Source: Metallyticus violacea (taxonomy: Eukaryota > Arthropoda > Insecta > Mantodea > Metallyticidae). From it: a DNA stretch of 64,000 bases. Position numbers and translations under genes: made by a program. The notes under the pieces are model-generated. The model did not search any database. It was given only the letters and a program-made list of their open reading frames with translations, and was not told where the DNA came from. Below, piece after piece: positions 35,045 to 47,090 of the stretch. The DNA is taken from assembly GCA_030762175.1 (NCBI GenBank), contig CM060838.1:17281501-17345500 (forward strand), in the 5' to 3' direction. Numbering within the stretch: position 1 is the first letter of the stretch; each line of letters begins with the position of its first letter.

Positions 35045-35620
35045 TTCGTATGCTGTTTAAGACACTGCCTGATATTCCATCTCTAACTGCACTATTTGCT
35101 TCTCGAGAGATTTCCATTTTTCTCTTCCTCTTGCTACTCTTGACCTGCATATTCCTTGAAGAGGTCTGTCAATCTTCTTCCGGGTCAGCCTTGTTTCCTT
35201 TTTCTATACAGGGGTCCCACATGGAGATCTTATAGGTTAACCTATTGTGCTGCATTCTTGCGACGTGACCGCCCCATTTCCATTTGCTTGTGGTAGCTAT
35301 TTGTGTGATGTCTGTTGTCTGAGATAATTGTTTATTAAGGTTATAGGTATTTTGTTCTCCAAATTTATTCCCAGGACCTTGCGTTGCATTTTTCTTTGGC
35401 ATATTTGATTTTTTGTTTGTTTTTTTTTTCTGTCATTGACCATGTCTGGCACCTATATAGTAATACAGAGTATATACAGGTTTCCAGCGTGTGGAATATG
35501 ATTTTCTTATTTTGTGTTTGGTCTAACAATAAAAAACTAATGGGCCCAAAATGCTCTCAGATTAATCACACACTCTTGTACTGCTTTTTCCATTTTATCG
35601 TGGACGGAAATCTGTTGTCC
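35045..35620 (-). pseudogene. Non-LTR retrotransposon relic, C-terminal end of the reverse transcriptase protein
   Basis: The minus-strand frame 35402-35169 reads TTSKWKWGGHVARMQHNRLT then ISMWDPCIEKG. This is the KWxWAGHVARMxDNRW ... IxxWxP signature at the end of many animal LINE ORF2 proteins. Beyond a stop, EKWKSLEKQ-like and QLEMEYQAVS segments follow in another frame, as in the intact proteins (WKxLEEAYVQ). The upstream part near 35430-35460 (YYYIGARHGQ) resembles the YGAETW region. The catalytic core is absent. Confidence 0.7.
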
Positions 35621-35640
35621 TAGGTATGTATGTTCGCTCA

Positions 35641-36990
35641 CATATGTGAGGACTGTTCACATACTCTTACTGATAATTCCGTTCCCAAACATTGCACGAA
35701 ATTCGCTAAAATTTGTATGTGAAATTACAGAACATGTTGAAATAAATCAGAAACTGTTTCTCACTATTTGTTAATTTACCAAAAAGGCGCAAAAGTATTA
35801 CCTATATCTTTATGCATTAATGATTTGTTCCAGTAAAGCGTACTTTATTACACTTTGGTATCATTTCTGTAATCATCTTCGAACTTCGTCCGTAGAATTC
35901 GTTAATCAAATTGAATCGCAAATAAACACTCATTATTCAATACTATATAAGGTCGTAATTTTCTAGCCTGTTACAGAGAGAGAATGGCAAAAACAAACGC
36001 ACATTACAAAGGCATCTGATCCTGCATTTGAACTGAATTTCCAATTACACCTGACTTCGGATAAAAGCACACAGTCCTCTCAGAACAAAATTAATTATCA
36101 ACTTGCAACGGGAATGTAATGTAGCACCCGCGTATGTATTCAGAACTGTGCTATAATATCATACAGAGCCTTTGTTCGTGAGCTTGGCCGGTAGCTGGCG
36201 GCAAACGTAGCGGTTCCCGAGTGCTCCGCCCACTCCCCCAACAGAACTGAACTAAATCACCGTCCGTGATTCAGGTTGTCTTTTAAGTTATGACGTCATA
36301 TATAAAGTTATAATTAAATCTATAATAACTAGTAACTTGCCACAGACACACAGTAGATTAATTTTCCTATCATGCAAGGGAGTTTCGTAAACACTTTGGG
36401 TTCTCTGTGTGTTCCTACGCCTGCGACGCAGTATGGCTATTTAAATGAAAGCATGCTTTGGTGGTGAAGAATGAGAAATGCCGTTTTTAACGCTTCCAAA
36501 AATCAAGTCACAGAACTTACTCCTTCCTCATTAACATATGATATTGCTGCCCACTAGCGAATAGTTTCAATTTTAAGTTTTGTAACTTTCCAAGCTGTGG
36601 TTTTCAAAAATTTGTAGAACCTGAGCAAGTCTTTGTACAATATTTTAGAACTACGTTTTAACCTTTCTCCACTTTCGTGTAATTTCCCGCAAGTAAGCAC
36701 ATGCCGCTCTACACGTCACTTATTATCGAGTTTATAGCTTCTAGAGGGAAAATACATACCGGGAATTTTAATTTAAAGCCGTATTTTAATCTCCTTACAC
36801 ACATTTGTAGTACCTAATACACATATCGTATATAAAAAGTATTTCTTTTAATATTTACCTTGAAGTTGCATTATGAAAGCACTAATAACACAACTAAGAA
36901 TAATTGGTATAATCACTAAACGCTGAAGAAACGAGTTTAGAAGTGAGAGAAAATACGTGTTACGTGATAGCTCACGTAAGAAAGTCCCAC
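35641..36990. other. Anonymous flanking sequence with one GC-rich patch
   Basis: A GC-rich patch at about 36178-36240 is followed by TGACGTCA at 36291-36298 and TATATAAAG at 36299-36307. These may be chance matches. The CRE abuts the TATA motif, closer than in usual promoters. Confidence 0.35.
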
Positions 36991-36992
36991 AA

Positions 36993-38120
36993 TATAGTCA
37001 GAAGAATTGTCTGCAAAATGGGTATAAACAGCACTCATCACTTCTTCGTCACACTTAATTTCTTTTCCCGAAGGTCCTTCTTGAGTTTTGAGAAGAGGAA
37101 ATAGTCGCTGGGAGCTAGATCTGAGCTGTAGGGTGGATGATAGATCTGCTTGAAGCCACATTTCTTCACAGCTTCCTTTGCAACAAGAGCAGTGTGCACA
37201 GGCCGGTTGTTGTGAAGAAGAATCACACCACCACTCAGTTTCCTCGCCTTTTCTCTTTGATGGAAGCACGTAGTCTGTGCAATAGGCCAGCACAGTACTC
37301 CCCATTCTATGTGGTGTTCCTCTCCTTGAAGTCAATGAAGGGTATTCCTTCACAGTCCCAAAAGATTGTGGCCATGATCTTGGTCGACTGAATGACCTGG
37401 CTTTTAGAAGGGGTGCTTTGACAGGTTTACGCCACTCCATTGATTCTCTTTTGGACAAGAGCTCATAGTGGAGGATCATAGTTTCCTCTGCTGTAACAAT
37501 TGTTTGCAGAACTTCTCTCTCGTTGCCATGGCAGAGCTCCAAAATACCTGATAACAGATGACTCGTTGCTGCTTTTGGACTGAGCAAAGAAGTCTAGGCA
37601 CCCATCTTACACTAACCTTATTCATGTTTAAATGTTCATGAATAATTATAAGAACTGCTGTTTTAGAAAGGCCCAATCTTGCTGCTATTCCTGTAACTGT
37701 GAGTCGCAGGTCTTCCATAATTTCTCCTTCCACAAGAGGATGTTTTCAGGAGTGAGCACCTTCAAGGGCCGACCTGCACGCTCTTCGTCTTCAATGCTTT
37801 CTCGACCCATGCGAAAAAGTTTAGTGCATTATTTTACGGAAAGATACGAGGGGGATGCTTTTCTATCTATACGGTCCAATCTCTGTTTAATTTCATTTGG
37901 AGTAAGTCTTTCTTTGTGAAGAACTTAACAACAGTTCGAAACTCCATTTTGAACATTTCACAATCTTCCTTTATGCAACTATATCTGAACAAATGAACAT
38001 ATCGGAGCGGAAGTTGCGCTGCAATTGTTTATTTGACATAAGGTATGATACTATATAAGGATTTTGCGAAGGCGATAATCCTTATCGGCGAGGCCGGAAA
38101 CTTATGGACCTATCATCGTA
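36993..38120 (-). pseudogene. Mariner lineage A, copy 2 (near full-length, 3' truncated, dead)
   Basis: The 5' inverted repeat at 38093-38120 (plus: GGCCGGAAACTTATGGACC) matches copies 1 and 3. Reading leftward, frames give GRESIEDEERAGRP near 37745-37805, then the 37733-37476 frame with LTVTGIAARLGLSKTAV (second HTH) and NKVSVRWVPRLL. Next is VTAEETMILHYE (VTGDETWIHHYD block, D to E) and LHNNRPVHTALVAKEAV near 37220-37170 (HDNARPHTA with Asp to Asn). Last is PPYSSDLAPSDYFLFSKLKK. Two frameshifts break the coding region and two catalytic acids are replaced. The 3' inverted repeat seen at 26225 is missing. Confidence 0.9.
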
Positions 38121-39744
38121 AGTTAAAAAAAGATCAAACTGTAATAAATAAATACCAGAATTTTGGGGGTGATGAATCATGAAACATGCAGCAAAGATAT
38201 TGAAATGAAAAGGTTATGTTAAGAATGTCAGGAAGCAAATATCTACGATTATATTGCATTTCAAGTCAAATTAAAATTTATTCTATGAGAGAAGCTGAAA
38301 CGGAAAAGAATAATAAATTGAACTCCAGTCTTCGTGGGCCTAACATCATACTTTACGCCCGGTAGAGTTTCTTGCATTGAGAGATCACCCTCGAAGCCCC
38401 AGGGACCTTCAGCATGAGGGGTGTACAGAAGAAATTAGATCTAGATCAATGGACCATCATATATCATACCCTTCCTCTTCCTCCGCGAGATAGGTATAAC
38501 CTGTTACCAACTCCAATATTTCCTGGGTCAGTCCAAAGACCGTTTTCCTATTGTTAAAAATGTAGTAGTCGATTCGATATTCTTATCATGTAACATTCTT
38601 TAAAAATGACTTGTCCCCTCTTCTCCGTATTTTATTACTTTTCTGCTTTTGCTTCCTAATTTCTATGTCAAATTTCCTTTTATTGCACAAAGATTGCATT
38701 TATGCCGATTGTTTGTGTATGAATAAACTTCGATGCCTACTCCTAACCGTCTATGATTCGTAGCCTTAAAGCATTTCATAATAATTATTGCATCTTCTTC
38801 CCCTTCCCCCATTAATATCTTTCAATGATCTTGTCATTGTGCTATTTGTAGGGCTGATTTTAAGTATTTAGTATTTTTCATGCACATCCTTATTTGTGTT
38901 ATATCCTATACTAAAATTAAATCTGGTTGTATATTTTCTATGGAATCCCTTTATTTTAGTTTTCAATTTATAAGTTAAAGAAGTTTTTATATTTCTTTCC
39001 CTATGAAATATAAAAATAATGTCATCGGAAACACATTTATTACTTTTTGCGTTTATTCCTTTCTGAACTCTTTAATTTCATTTTGTAAAAAAGAAAATCT
39101 AATATTTGTAATTTTAATAGCGTTTATAAGATGTGAAATCATTTTCTTTATCCTTTATAGTCTTAAAGTTCTCCTGAATCATGTTAATATATACTATTCT
39201 CTCCATGTAGACTTATATAACTTAAAATATGTTTTGTAAAGGCCTTAATACGCATTATTAGACATAGTTTACTCTATCTAGATCACCAAAAGGCATTTAC
39301 AGGTATATAACAAATAATTATGCTTTTTAATTTAATTCTGTATTTATTATTTGTTCAATAAAAATGTAGTGACATAATGAACATATACATCCAATGCAAA
39401 AATTGCCTGAATTTCTAATTAAAATATTTCTCAACAGATTTATTTTATAATAGCTCAATTTCAGCATGCCTTTAATTAGCATCCAAAATAGTTCCATATG
39501 AAAAACATTAATATATAAAATTAAAAAGCATACAAAATGATATGTATAAGTTTAATATAGCTATCAAGAATCATACTTATTATTCGAGACATCTATGATT
39601 GAATTTTAGTCTTTTTTATATTACAAAGAATTGTATTCTGGTTAACCCTTTATGAATGTTTAACACTTTATGAATGTTTCTCATTTGTCATAATTAGTAC
39701 ATTTGGTGCATTAAGGTATTAATATTATATACACATTTACTTAC

Positions 39745-39775
<31 letters not shown>

Positions 39776-40236
39776 ATTATGCTATTTTAAACGCAAGGTG
39801 GCATCAACAAGCCGAACTCGCTGCAATTGCTCGCAGTAAGGAGCAGAATTCAGATTGTTTGGTCTATTATAGTCCTGTTTCGAACAATATAATATAGTTA
39901 TAATTCCTAGCTAAAAATTTTATAATAATACAATTTTCATCTCGCGAAAAGCTTCTTATATATATATATAAAACTATGTCTACCTAGTACTATGCTTTAA
40001 AATTCAATTCAATTTTACTCCTTCTGATATTCTGTTTACTAAGAATGTTTAGTGAATTAACTAGGTAAATTTTAGGCAAATTTCTAAGGCTGTCATATAT
40101 AACGCATTTAAAAAAATTATATCTTAGCGAAAATTTTCTATTAAAATATAATTTCTATATTCTTAATAGCGTTGGTATATTTTTAAATATAGCAATAACG
40201 GTGCGATCCTAGGCTACTGTAATATTATCTTATTCC
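38121..40236. other. Anonymous AT-rich flanking sequence
   Basis: Contains a (GT)n tract at 39749-39775 and a short TA tract at 39958-39970. A GAAGAAATTAGATCT match near 38426 to the repeat at 21735 may mark a third, poorer copy. The 39003-39239 frame is AT-driven. Confidence 0.4.
39749..39775. repeat. (GT)n microsatellite
   Basis: Thirteen perfect GT units. Confidence 0.97.
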
Positions 40237-40541
40237 ATTGATTTTGATTTGATTTGGTTTATTTATGGACGCTCTTTAACATCTCAGGTCATCAGCGTCC
40301 CATTCAATTCAAGGTGTGAAACGGCCGACAAATTTTGCTCTGAGGCCTCTTCTTTCAGGCTTGAGGTTCTTTTTCGTGCCGTAAATGTACGACACGGGAC
40401 CCACGGCTTTACTTCCCTTCCGAAAGAAGTCATACTTAGGATTTTTACTCCCGAAAAAATCCATTGATCCTGGCCGGGTTTGAACCCGCGATCTTGGATT
40501 TAGGAGGCAAGTATGGTTACCACTACATCACCAGGACCGAC
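40237..40541 (-). mobile_element. SINE family B, full length with 10-bp target-site duplication
   Basis: Minus-strand copy with head GTCGGTCCTGGTGATGTAGT, B-box CGGGTTCAAACCCGG, the GTAAAGCCGTGGGTCCCGTG centre, and 3' end AAAGAGCGTCCATAAATAAA followed by AAATCAAATCAAAATC. ATCTTATTCC flanks it at 40227-40236 and 40542-40551. The best-preserved copy of this family in the window. Confidence 0.96.
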
Positions 40542-40551
40542 ATCTTATTCC

Positions 40552-41495
40552 GTATTTTAAGAAAATTAACTGAAAAGTAATATATCTGTTATAATCTAGT
40601 GTTAAATGTTTCAGACGACAAGTAGCAATAAGAGAGCACAATTTCAACATTTTTATTTTTAAATATACTTTGCTAGTGTATTTTACGCAACACTTTAAAG
40701 GAATTTCTCCTCGAGAGAGGATTTTACCAATCGAAACCTTAAAATTCTTCTAGTGCTGTTTGCATTAAGACACTTATAAACAGCTTGGCCGCAGTAACAA
40801 GAAAGTACTTTATTTTAGACTAGAAAATAGCACATGATTAGTGGTCAACGAAAAGCATTACCTCAGAGTATATCTTAAACACAAATATTAAACGCCATTC
40901 AGAAGAAAGGCGAAACTTTTTTAAGTTTTGAGTTGGTTATGTATGTACAGGTTTAAAGTTTCAGCTAATCCATTGTATGAATTATTTATGATTCAAAATT
41001 CATATTAGCTATTTTTATCATTTTATATTTCATTATTGTTGCTCTTCTGTGTTGCTTAGGTGCGTATAATTTTCTTAATTTTGTAGCCAATAAGAATAAT
41101 ATTTAGAACTAAAACTCAGTAACAACACCATTTAGGAAAATAAACTTCTAATGCATGTGAATGCCTATCACAGCTAAATATAGGAATGTACAAAAATAGA
41201 AAATAGTTTTCGCATACTGTATCTTTGCCACGCCAATAAGATACAATTACAATATAGCCAAACAATACCTCACATCTGTATATTTTATTAATTTTATTTT
41301 TTATTAATTGTTTGTCTGTTTTTTCAAGCACCTCAAGGAATAACATTTGCACATAGAATATAGATTACTACGAAATAATAGGATTTCCGGAAATGGAAAT
41401 GGTATGTGTTAGGCTCATGTAATTCAGGTAAGAAACTATAATATTATAATAGTTCATTTGCTATAATGCGGTAATAAAGAGGTGTCTCTAAAGGC
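40552..41495. other. Anonymous AT-rich flanking sequence
   Basis: No feature recognised. Confidence 0.5.
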
Positions 41496-41499
41496 CAAG

Positions 41500-41982
41500 G
41501 TCACTCTGTTTGGGCGGTGCTTCGCCAGGTTTACGCCACTCACTCCATTGATTCTCTTCCATAATTTCTATTTCCACAAGAGCAATGTTTTCAGGAGTAA
41601 GCACCTCCAAGGGCCAACCTGCATGCTCTTCGTTTTCAATGTTATATCGACCCATTCGAAAAAGTTTGGCCCATTCTCTTACGGTAGAATATGAGGGGGA
41701 TACTACCTACATACACTGTCCAATCGCTGTTTAATTTCATTTGGAGTAAGTCCTTCTTTTGTGAAGAACTTAATAACAGCTCGATACTCCATTTGGACCA
41801 TGTCATAATCTTCTACACATAGCCGTCTTTATACAACAATATGTGAACAACTGAACACAGCGGAGCGGAAACTACAGCTGTAATTATTTATTTAACAGAT
41901 AAGGTATGTCACCTGATAAGGGTTTTGTGAAGGTGATAATCCTTATCGGAGAGGCCGGAAACTTATGGACCAACCCTCATAT
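41500..41982 (-). pseudogene. Mariner lineage A, copy 3 (internally deleted)
   Basis: It ends at 41982 with the complete inverted repeat (plus: GGACCAACCCTCATA preceded by GGCCGGAAACTTAT). The sequence is colinear with copy 2 from 37800 to 38120. Near 41551 it then jumps directly to the segment matching 37410-37447, omitting about 270 bp. The N-terminal frame (VKFFTKEGLTPNEIKQRLD-type segment) and the GRYNIENEEHAGWPLEVLTP-like block are visible on the minus strand. The catalytic part is absent. Confidence 0.85.
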
Positions 41983-42893
41983 TTGAAGTGCATCACTACA
42001 CAGAGAAGTAAAGGTCTCGCCGTTAGTTATCATAGTATTGATCAGAGGTCTTCACTCAAGCACAACTGCAAAAACGCTGTTCTTTCTTATTTTTTTATTC
42101 TTACAAGATCATTATTTTTTATCCTGGTGCACAATTTTGTTAAGTGCTTACAGTGCTTATGTTGGTTTTATACGAAACAGTTTTTTTTTATTCACAGATT
42201 GAAAATTTTGGTGACCACATATTTCATGCAAATTTTTTATTGATATTTTTCTAAAATCATTTCAACATGAACGATTGCTGAATTATACTGAAAGTACATA
42301 AGATTGACCGAGCATTAAATGTTATCCCCCAACATTGAGTTTAATTATAGCAAATTTAAATTATGTTAACTTCTGAGCAACACAATAACAGAACTGAATT
42401 GTGGTGCATGAAATTCCATTCATGTGATTTGGATAGGACCTGGCAGGTAATAACTTTCGAGCAACTTGTCTTTAATCAGGGTTTTTCTGTAATATGAACA
42501 TTAACTAAGAACATTATTCCCCTAATCTCAAGCTCAATCATATCCAAGGTATGCGAAACAGCAGTGATTCTAAATCCGCTTAAGTGTATCAATAAACCAG
42601 AAAAGTTAGTAATAGGACCACGTGGGGAACAACTATTAAAGATCAATCATTTTGTACAGAAATAAAAATAGTAAATGATAAACAGTGTAGGCAAATTGGA
42701 GATTATAAGGAAAATAGGTACTAATCAATAGATTCATAAGTACATTAATTTCACTTTGACAGATTCACTTCTGTACAGTAAAGTTTATTACAATGGTTTA
42801 TTTTTTACTGAAAAACTTATCTTTTATTTAACGTTTTTCCTCACATTAGAATGAAAAAATATAAAAATATTATGTTTAAAATCTTCCTCTTTT
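41983..42893. other. Anonymous AT-rich flanking sequence
   Basis: No feature recognised. Confidence 0.5.
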
Positions 42894-42970
42894 CTGTCCT
42901 GTTGAGAACCGAACCCCAGATCTCCCGCTCACGAGTCCGCACCTTAATAACCTCGGCCACCCGTGGCGGT
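42894..42970 (-). mobile_element. SINE family A, tRNA-like head only
   Basis: On the minus strand ACCGCCACGGGTGGCCGAGG, then GGTGCGGACTCGTGAGCGGG and GGTTCGGTTCTC. The sequence stops right after the B-box region. This is the reciprocal of the 22984 fragment. A tRNA gene is excluded by the family-specific 5' extension. Confidence 0.9.
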
Positions 42971-44892
42971 AAGTCTGCCAGTAGTTTATAATATCAAGTA
43001 CTCAACCTTTCAGACAACAGAGCGCTTCTAAATAAGAAACTGAATCCGAAGCTAACAATTGACAAAGCAGGCATGGTATTTATCATTTCCAACTGCACGC
43101 TACATTTCCGAAGTTATTCTCTACTTCCTCAAAACCACTTTTTGTGCCTCTAACGGATGCATTTGGGCTTTAGTAATTGCTCTTCATTTTCATGCTTATT
43201 TTTGTACCATTAGGGACAGGAGGAGAAAACGTAGTTAACGACAGGACATTGTGCTGGCCGCAATGTGTAGATCGATACCACGGTAGGGGAAAAAAGAGTC
43301 AGTAATCGCTCCGTATTTCCCGACCAGTTTGTAGGACAGAATTGTAGATGTAACCAGTTTCCAATATAACAGATGCATCCACTCAGACATTGACAAACCA
43401 GAATTGCCTTTAAATGTGCGGATTTAACATGGATGTCTGTTAAAGCTCTCTTGTGTGACAAGGATATTGGAACTAATCCTGTACAATACTTTCGGCTGGC
43501 ATGATTTATTCGATGCCACGTGTTGCAAATGCAAAAATACGCTTTCCTGTGCCCCATCGATGTAAACAATCAACCCCCAATGTCTTTTAATTTCAATATG
43601 CTTTGCTGATGTACTTATATCTAGGAGTTCTTTTCGCAGATTTTTGTTTATTATTTTCAGTCACTGTCACAATGAAAAGATTGTTAAAAGTTGCTGTTCA
43701 ATAAAGTAGTCTCTTGCCGTGATTAGAAGTTTTGCGTTGATAAATATAACGAAATAAGCATTTCTCAATTCCGTGACAGAAAACAAAACAAAAAATATTC
43801 TATCATGAACCAGTATTTAAATCCCAGATGTTCACCGCTAAAGCCCAGCGCGCATGCACAGTGCAACACGGTCATAACGCAGAGAGGCTGTAGCAACCAA
43901 TTCGGCCAAAACTGATATGACGCAGGGGACAGTGTTTATGGGATAGTCTGTAAAACGCCGGGATTGTATAACTTCCCAATCCGCAGGATGAGAACACTTT
44001 CTCGATAGATGGAACGTCAACCTTATATGGGTTCATATTAACATTAATTCGTTTCGTATTAATTTAACATAAAGAAAACAAAACTATACAAAGTTTATAT
44101 TTTATGTCTTATTTCCACTATTGTAAAAGTAAATGTAAATTAAAATAAAAGTTTGACCAACCCAAGTATTCATTTAAATTAAACTGCGACTTCAAAGCGT
44201 AGAAAGAATATGATGCTTTGAGTAGAGATAGACGTTCCCTGAAGGTTTCCGACTTTAAAGGCAACCATAAGGTTGTTTTGATTAAAACTAATATATACAT
44301 TTTTGTTTATACTTGTGCATTTTTACTAAATTTTCCCTTTCTCTTACTGTTTCCCATGTTCAGCCACGTACTTATGAATAGTTTAATTATTAAAATTGTA
44401 CCAACTACCTATATTTAGCAGTAGTAGTAGTAAAGTTGTATTCTGCTGTAAGCTTAGCTGCTGTCACCTTTTAAAGACAGTTTGTTGCTTACCCGAAGTC
44501 ATTCTTTAAAAATCACGAAGAGATTTAGCGGTTTTTTTTAAATTAGAATCTCAATAAAACATGGCAATGTTTAGATAAGTAAGAAGATGATGCTAATTTA
44601 AACTATTCATTTCACCACAGATCTCGTGTAATTCCTCTAGAGAACTCTGAGCTTAGAATTCAACTCGTGCAAATCAACACTGGATTTAGGAACAGGAGAG
44701 CAGGAGCCGGCACTGAGTATCCTATATATATGCATATCTAAATAATCTGGCTTCAGAACGTGAAATAATCTCAAAGATAAGAGAGCTTAAGGTAGTGTTA
44801 AAATCAGACACTCATAATGTTAAAATATCGCTGTCACAGGTTACTTAGAATTAATGTAATTTTCTTTTTAACCACGTCCTAAAACTCCACGC
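42971..44892. other. Anonymous flanking sequence
   Basis: The 119-codon minus frame at 43210-43569 contains no motif I recognise. No repeat found. Confidence 0.45.
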
Positions 44893-44906
44893 TTGAAATA
44901 AAGCTT

Positions 44907-45187
44907 TTTAGTAGTGTTTAACCCCCGTTTTTACTATTGAGGCACCACAGGCGGTGGACACTAATGATACATGAATGAATGATATATTGGGAAAGGATAC
45001 TTTTTTTTTTAAGGAATGAAACGTTCCAGGCCTAAGTTTAGGGCACCTCCCCGGCATTTGCCAGTTATGAGGACTGAGGAAAACCTGGGGAAAAAACCCA
45101 GTCAGGGAGGACGGCCCTGGCGGGATTCAAACCCCAGACCTCCCGCTCACAAGTTCGCGCCTTAACGACCTCGGCCATCCGTGGCGG
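44907..45187 (-). mobile_element. SINE family A, full length with 14-bp target-site duplication
   Basis: Complete minus-strand copy, flanked by perfect TTGAAATAAAGCTT at 44893-44906 and 45188-45201. Head CCGCCACGGATGGCCGAGGT and B-box GGTTTGAATCCCGCC. The A-tail is nearly absent. The clean duplication indicates a fairly recent insertion. Confidence 0.96.
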
Positions 45188-45201
45188 TTGAAATAAAGCT
45201 T

Positions 45202-46039
45202 ACGTAATAAAGAGAAATCAAAGTTTATTCCGTCATGTAATCTGGTCAAATGCGCATTTTTAAATGCACCATTCGGATATTCTATAGACTCAACTCTGAT
45301 TACGGCAATAGCACTACTGAAAAATATTATAATTAAGTAGAACCAACAATAGGAAGAGAGTCCGACACGCAGAATTTCTCACCTATTAGATTAATTTAAA
45401 AAGAGAATATAAAACACAAATTATGGCCTTATTACTTAATTAATGAAATGAAATATGCCATAGCTCTAGTGTGTGATATTAAGGAAACAAAATTATAATT
45501 CTTGTAATTTATAAGTGTAACCAAAGAGAAACCACGATATGAGTTTAAACCAAAACACTAATTTTATACTATTAATTAAATAAAATATATGACCACTGAT
45601 AGACAAAGTTATGTTGTGTGTATTTTTAAATATAGCCATGTTTATGAACAGATCCTTGAGATCATTTTTACATTCACCAAAATAGAGAGAATGAACAGAA
45701 GGTTTCGAGTTATATTGCGTATTTAAGATGTTCATATGTTTCATTAAAACAAAAACATGTTACTATTTAAAAACAATTACAATACACTAACGAAATATAT
45801 TCTGAACCAGCAACAAGCAATCGAAAGTTTCATCGATTTTCATTGGCTTTGAAATCTAATTTAAATCTTATTGTAAAAAAATTTAACGAAAACGTTTTCT
45901 GTAGGTTATTATAGTGCGCTCTTACATACAATTATAAGGCTGAAACACATATAAAATTAATATTTAACATTTTCTATTTTCGAGACGTTGCTTTTGTTAA
46001 ATATAAAACAAATGCATCGTTATAAATACAGTTTATATG
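45202..46039. other. Anonymous AT-rich flanking sequence
   Basis: No feature recognised. Confidence 0.5.
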
Positions 46040-47090
46040 TTGCATTAATTTGTCCTTTTATTTTAATACGGTATAGAAAAAAACTAAACGAAGGAGCGCT
46101 TATTAATTACGGTTTTCACGTATACCCCCTACTCCTAAAGGTCCAATTGCCCCCAGAAACTAATTTTTTTTTATTTAAACGATATATGCCGAGTTGAGTT
46201 GTTAAAAAATAAATATTGGGGTTGCTGAAGCGATTTTTAATTTTCGGTTTAATATTTACTCATGTTCGTATTAGCCGGATATCCCTTTTTCAGGAACTAC
46301 ATATTTTTTTTCATTTAAATGGTATATGCGGAATTTCCTAGCGAAAAAAATATTAATGCCGCTAGAATGATGTTTAAATATTGGGAAAACTCTCCACCCC
46401 CCTGCTAATAGTTCGATTTCACTGATTTTCAGAAACTATTTTTATTATTTTATTTAAATGGTATATGCTAGTTTAGTAGTGCAAAAAGAAATATTAGGGT
46501 GAATGTTGGGTTTCAGGTTAACCCCAACTTCTATTGGCCCGATTTCCCTGATTTTCGGAAACTATATTTTTGGTGTTGTTTAAACGGTATACACGCAGTT
46601 TCGTTGCGAAAAAAAAAACATATATTAATCCACTAGTGCGAGTTTTAAATTTTGGGTTTCAGATAATCACTCCCTCTTAATACTACGATTTCACTGATTT
46701 TCAAAAAATATTTTCCATACTTTATTTCAATGCATATACTGAGTTTCCTTTTTAAAAAATTAAATTGCGCCGGCTAGAGCTATTTTAAAATTTACCTTTA
46801 ACTTCCACTTTTTTTAGGTATACCTCAATGACTCCATTGCCCTGATTTTAGGAAATTACTTTTAAAATTTTATTTTACAGGAATCTACTGAGTTTCGTTG
46901 AGAAAAAGCAAAAATTGCAGCCGCTAGAGGGATTTTTTTAATTTTTAAAAAATGCTTCTCTTTAGCTTAACCCTCACTGCCATACTTCATTTTGCTGGTT
47001 AAAAACTTGACGAATATTTATTAATTGATGGTTATATGCCGAGTTTCGTTGAGAAAAAAAAACTAAAATTGCGATCGCTAAAGCGTAACA
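46040..47090. repeat. Diverged satellite-like tandem array, about eight units of 126-150 bp
   Basis: The anchor GGTATATGCYGAGTTTCGTT followed by an A-run recurs at 46180, 46321, 46460, 46586, 46731, 46880 and 47030, with a degenerate first unit near 46068. Spacings are 141, 139, 126, 145, 149 and 150. Each unit then carries GCCGCTAGAGCGATTTTAAA-like, TTGGGTTTCAGGTTAACCCC-like, YYGATTTCCCTGATTTTCGG-like and AAACTATATTTTT segments. Units differ at many positions, so the array is old. No other copy is in the window. Confidence 0.88.

Noticed and set aside
36937..37587. 216-codon minus-strand frame as an intact protein
   Set aside because: It is an out-of-frame composite over the mariner transposase. 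The true mariner motifs switch between this frame and the one at 37038-37226.
43210..43569. 119-codon minus-strand frame
   Set aside because: No motif or family resemblance; a length expected by chance in 64 kb.
46040..47090. CRISPR-like repeat array
   Set aside because: Units are long, diverged and contiguous, without unique spacers, and the genome is eukaryotic.
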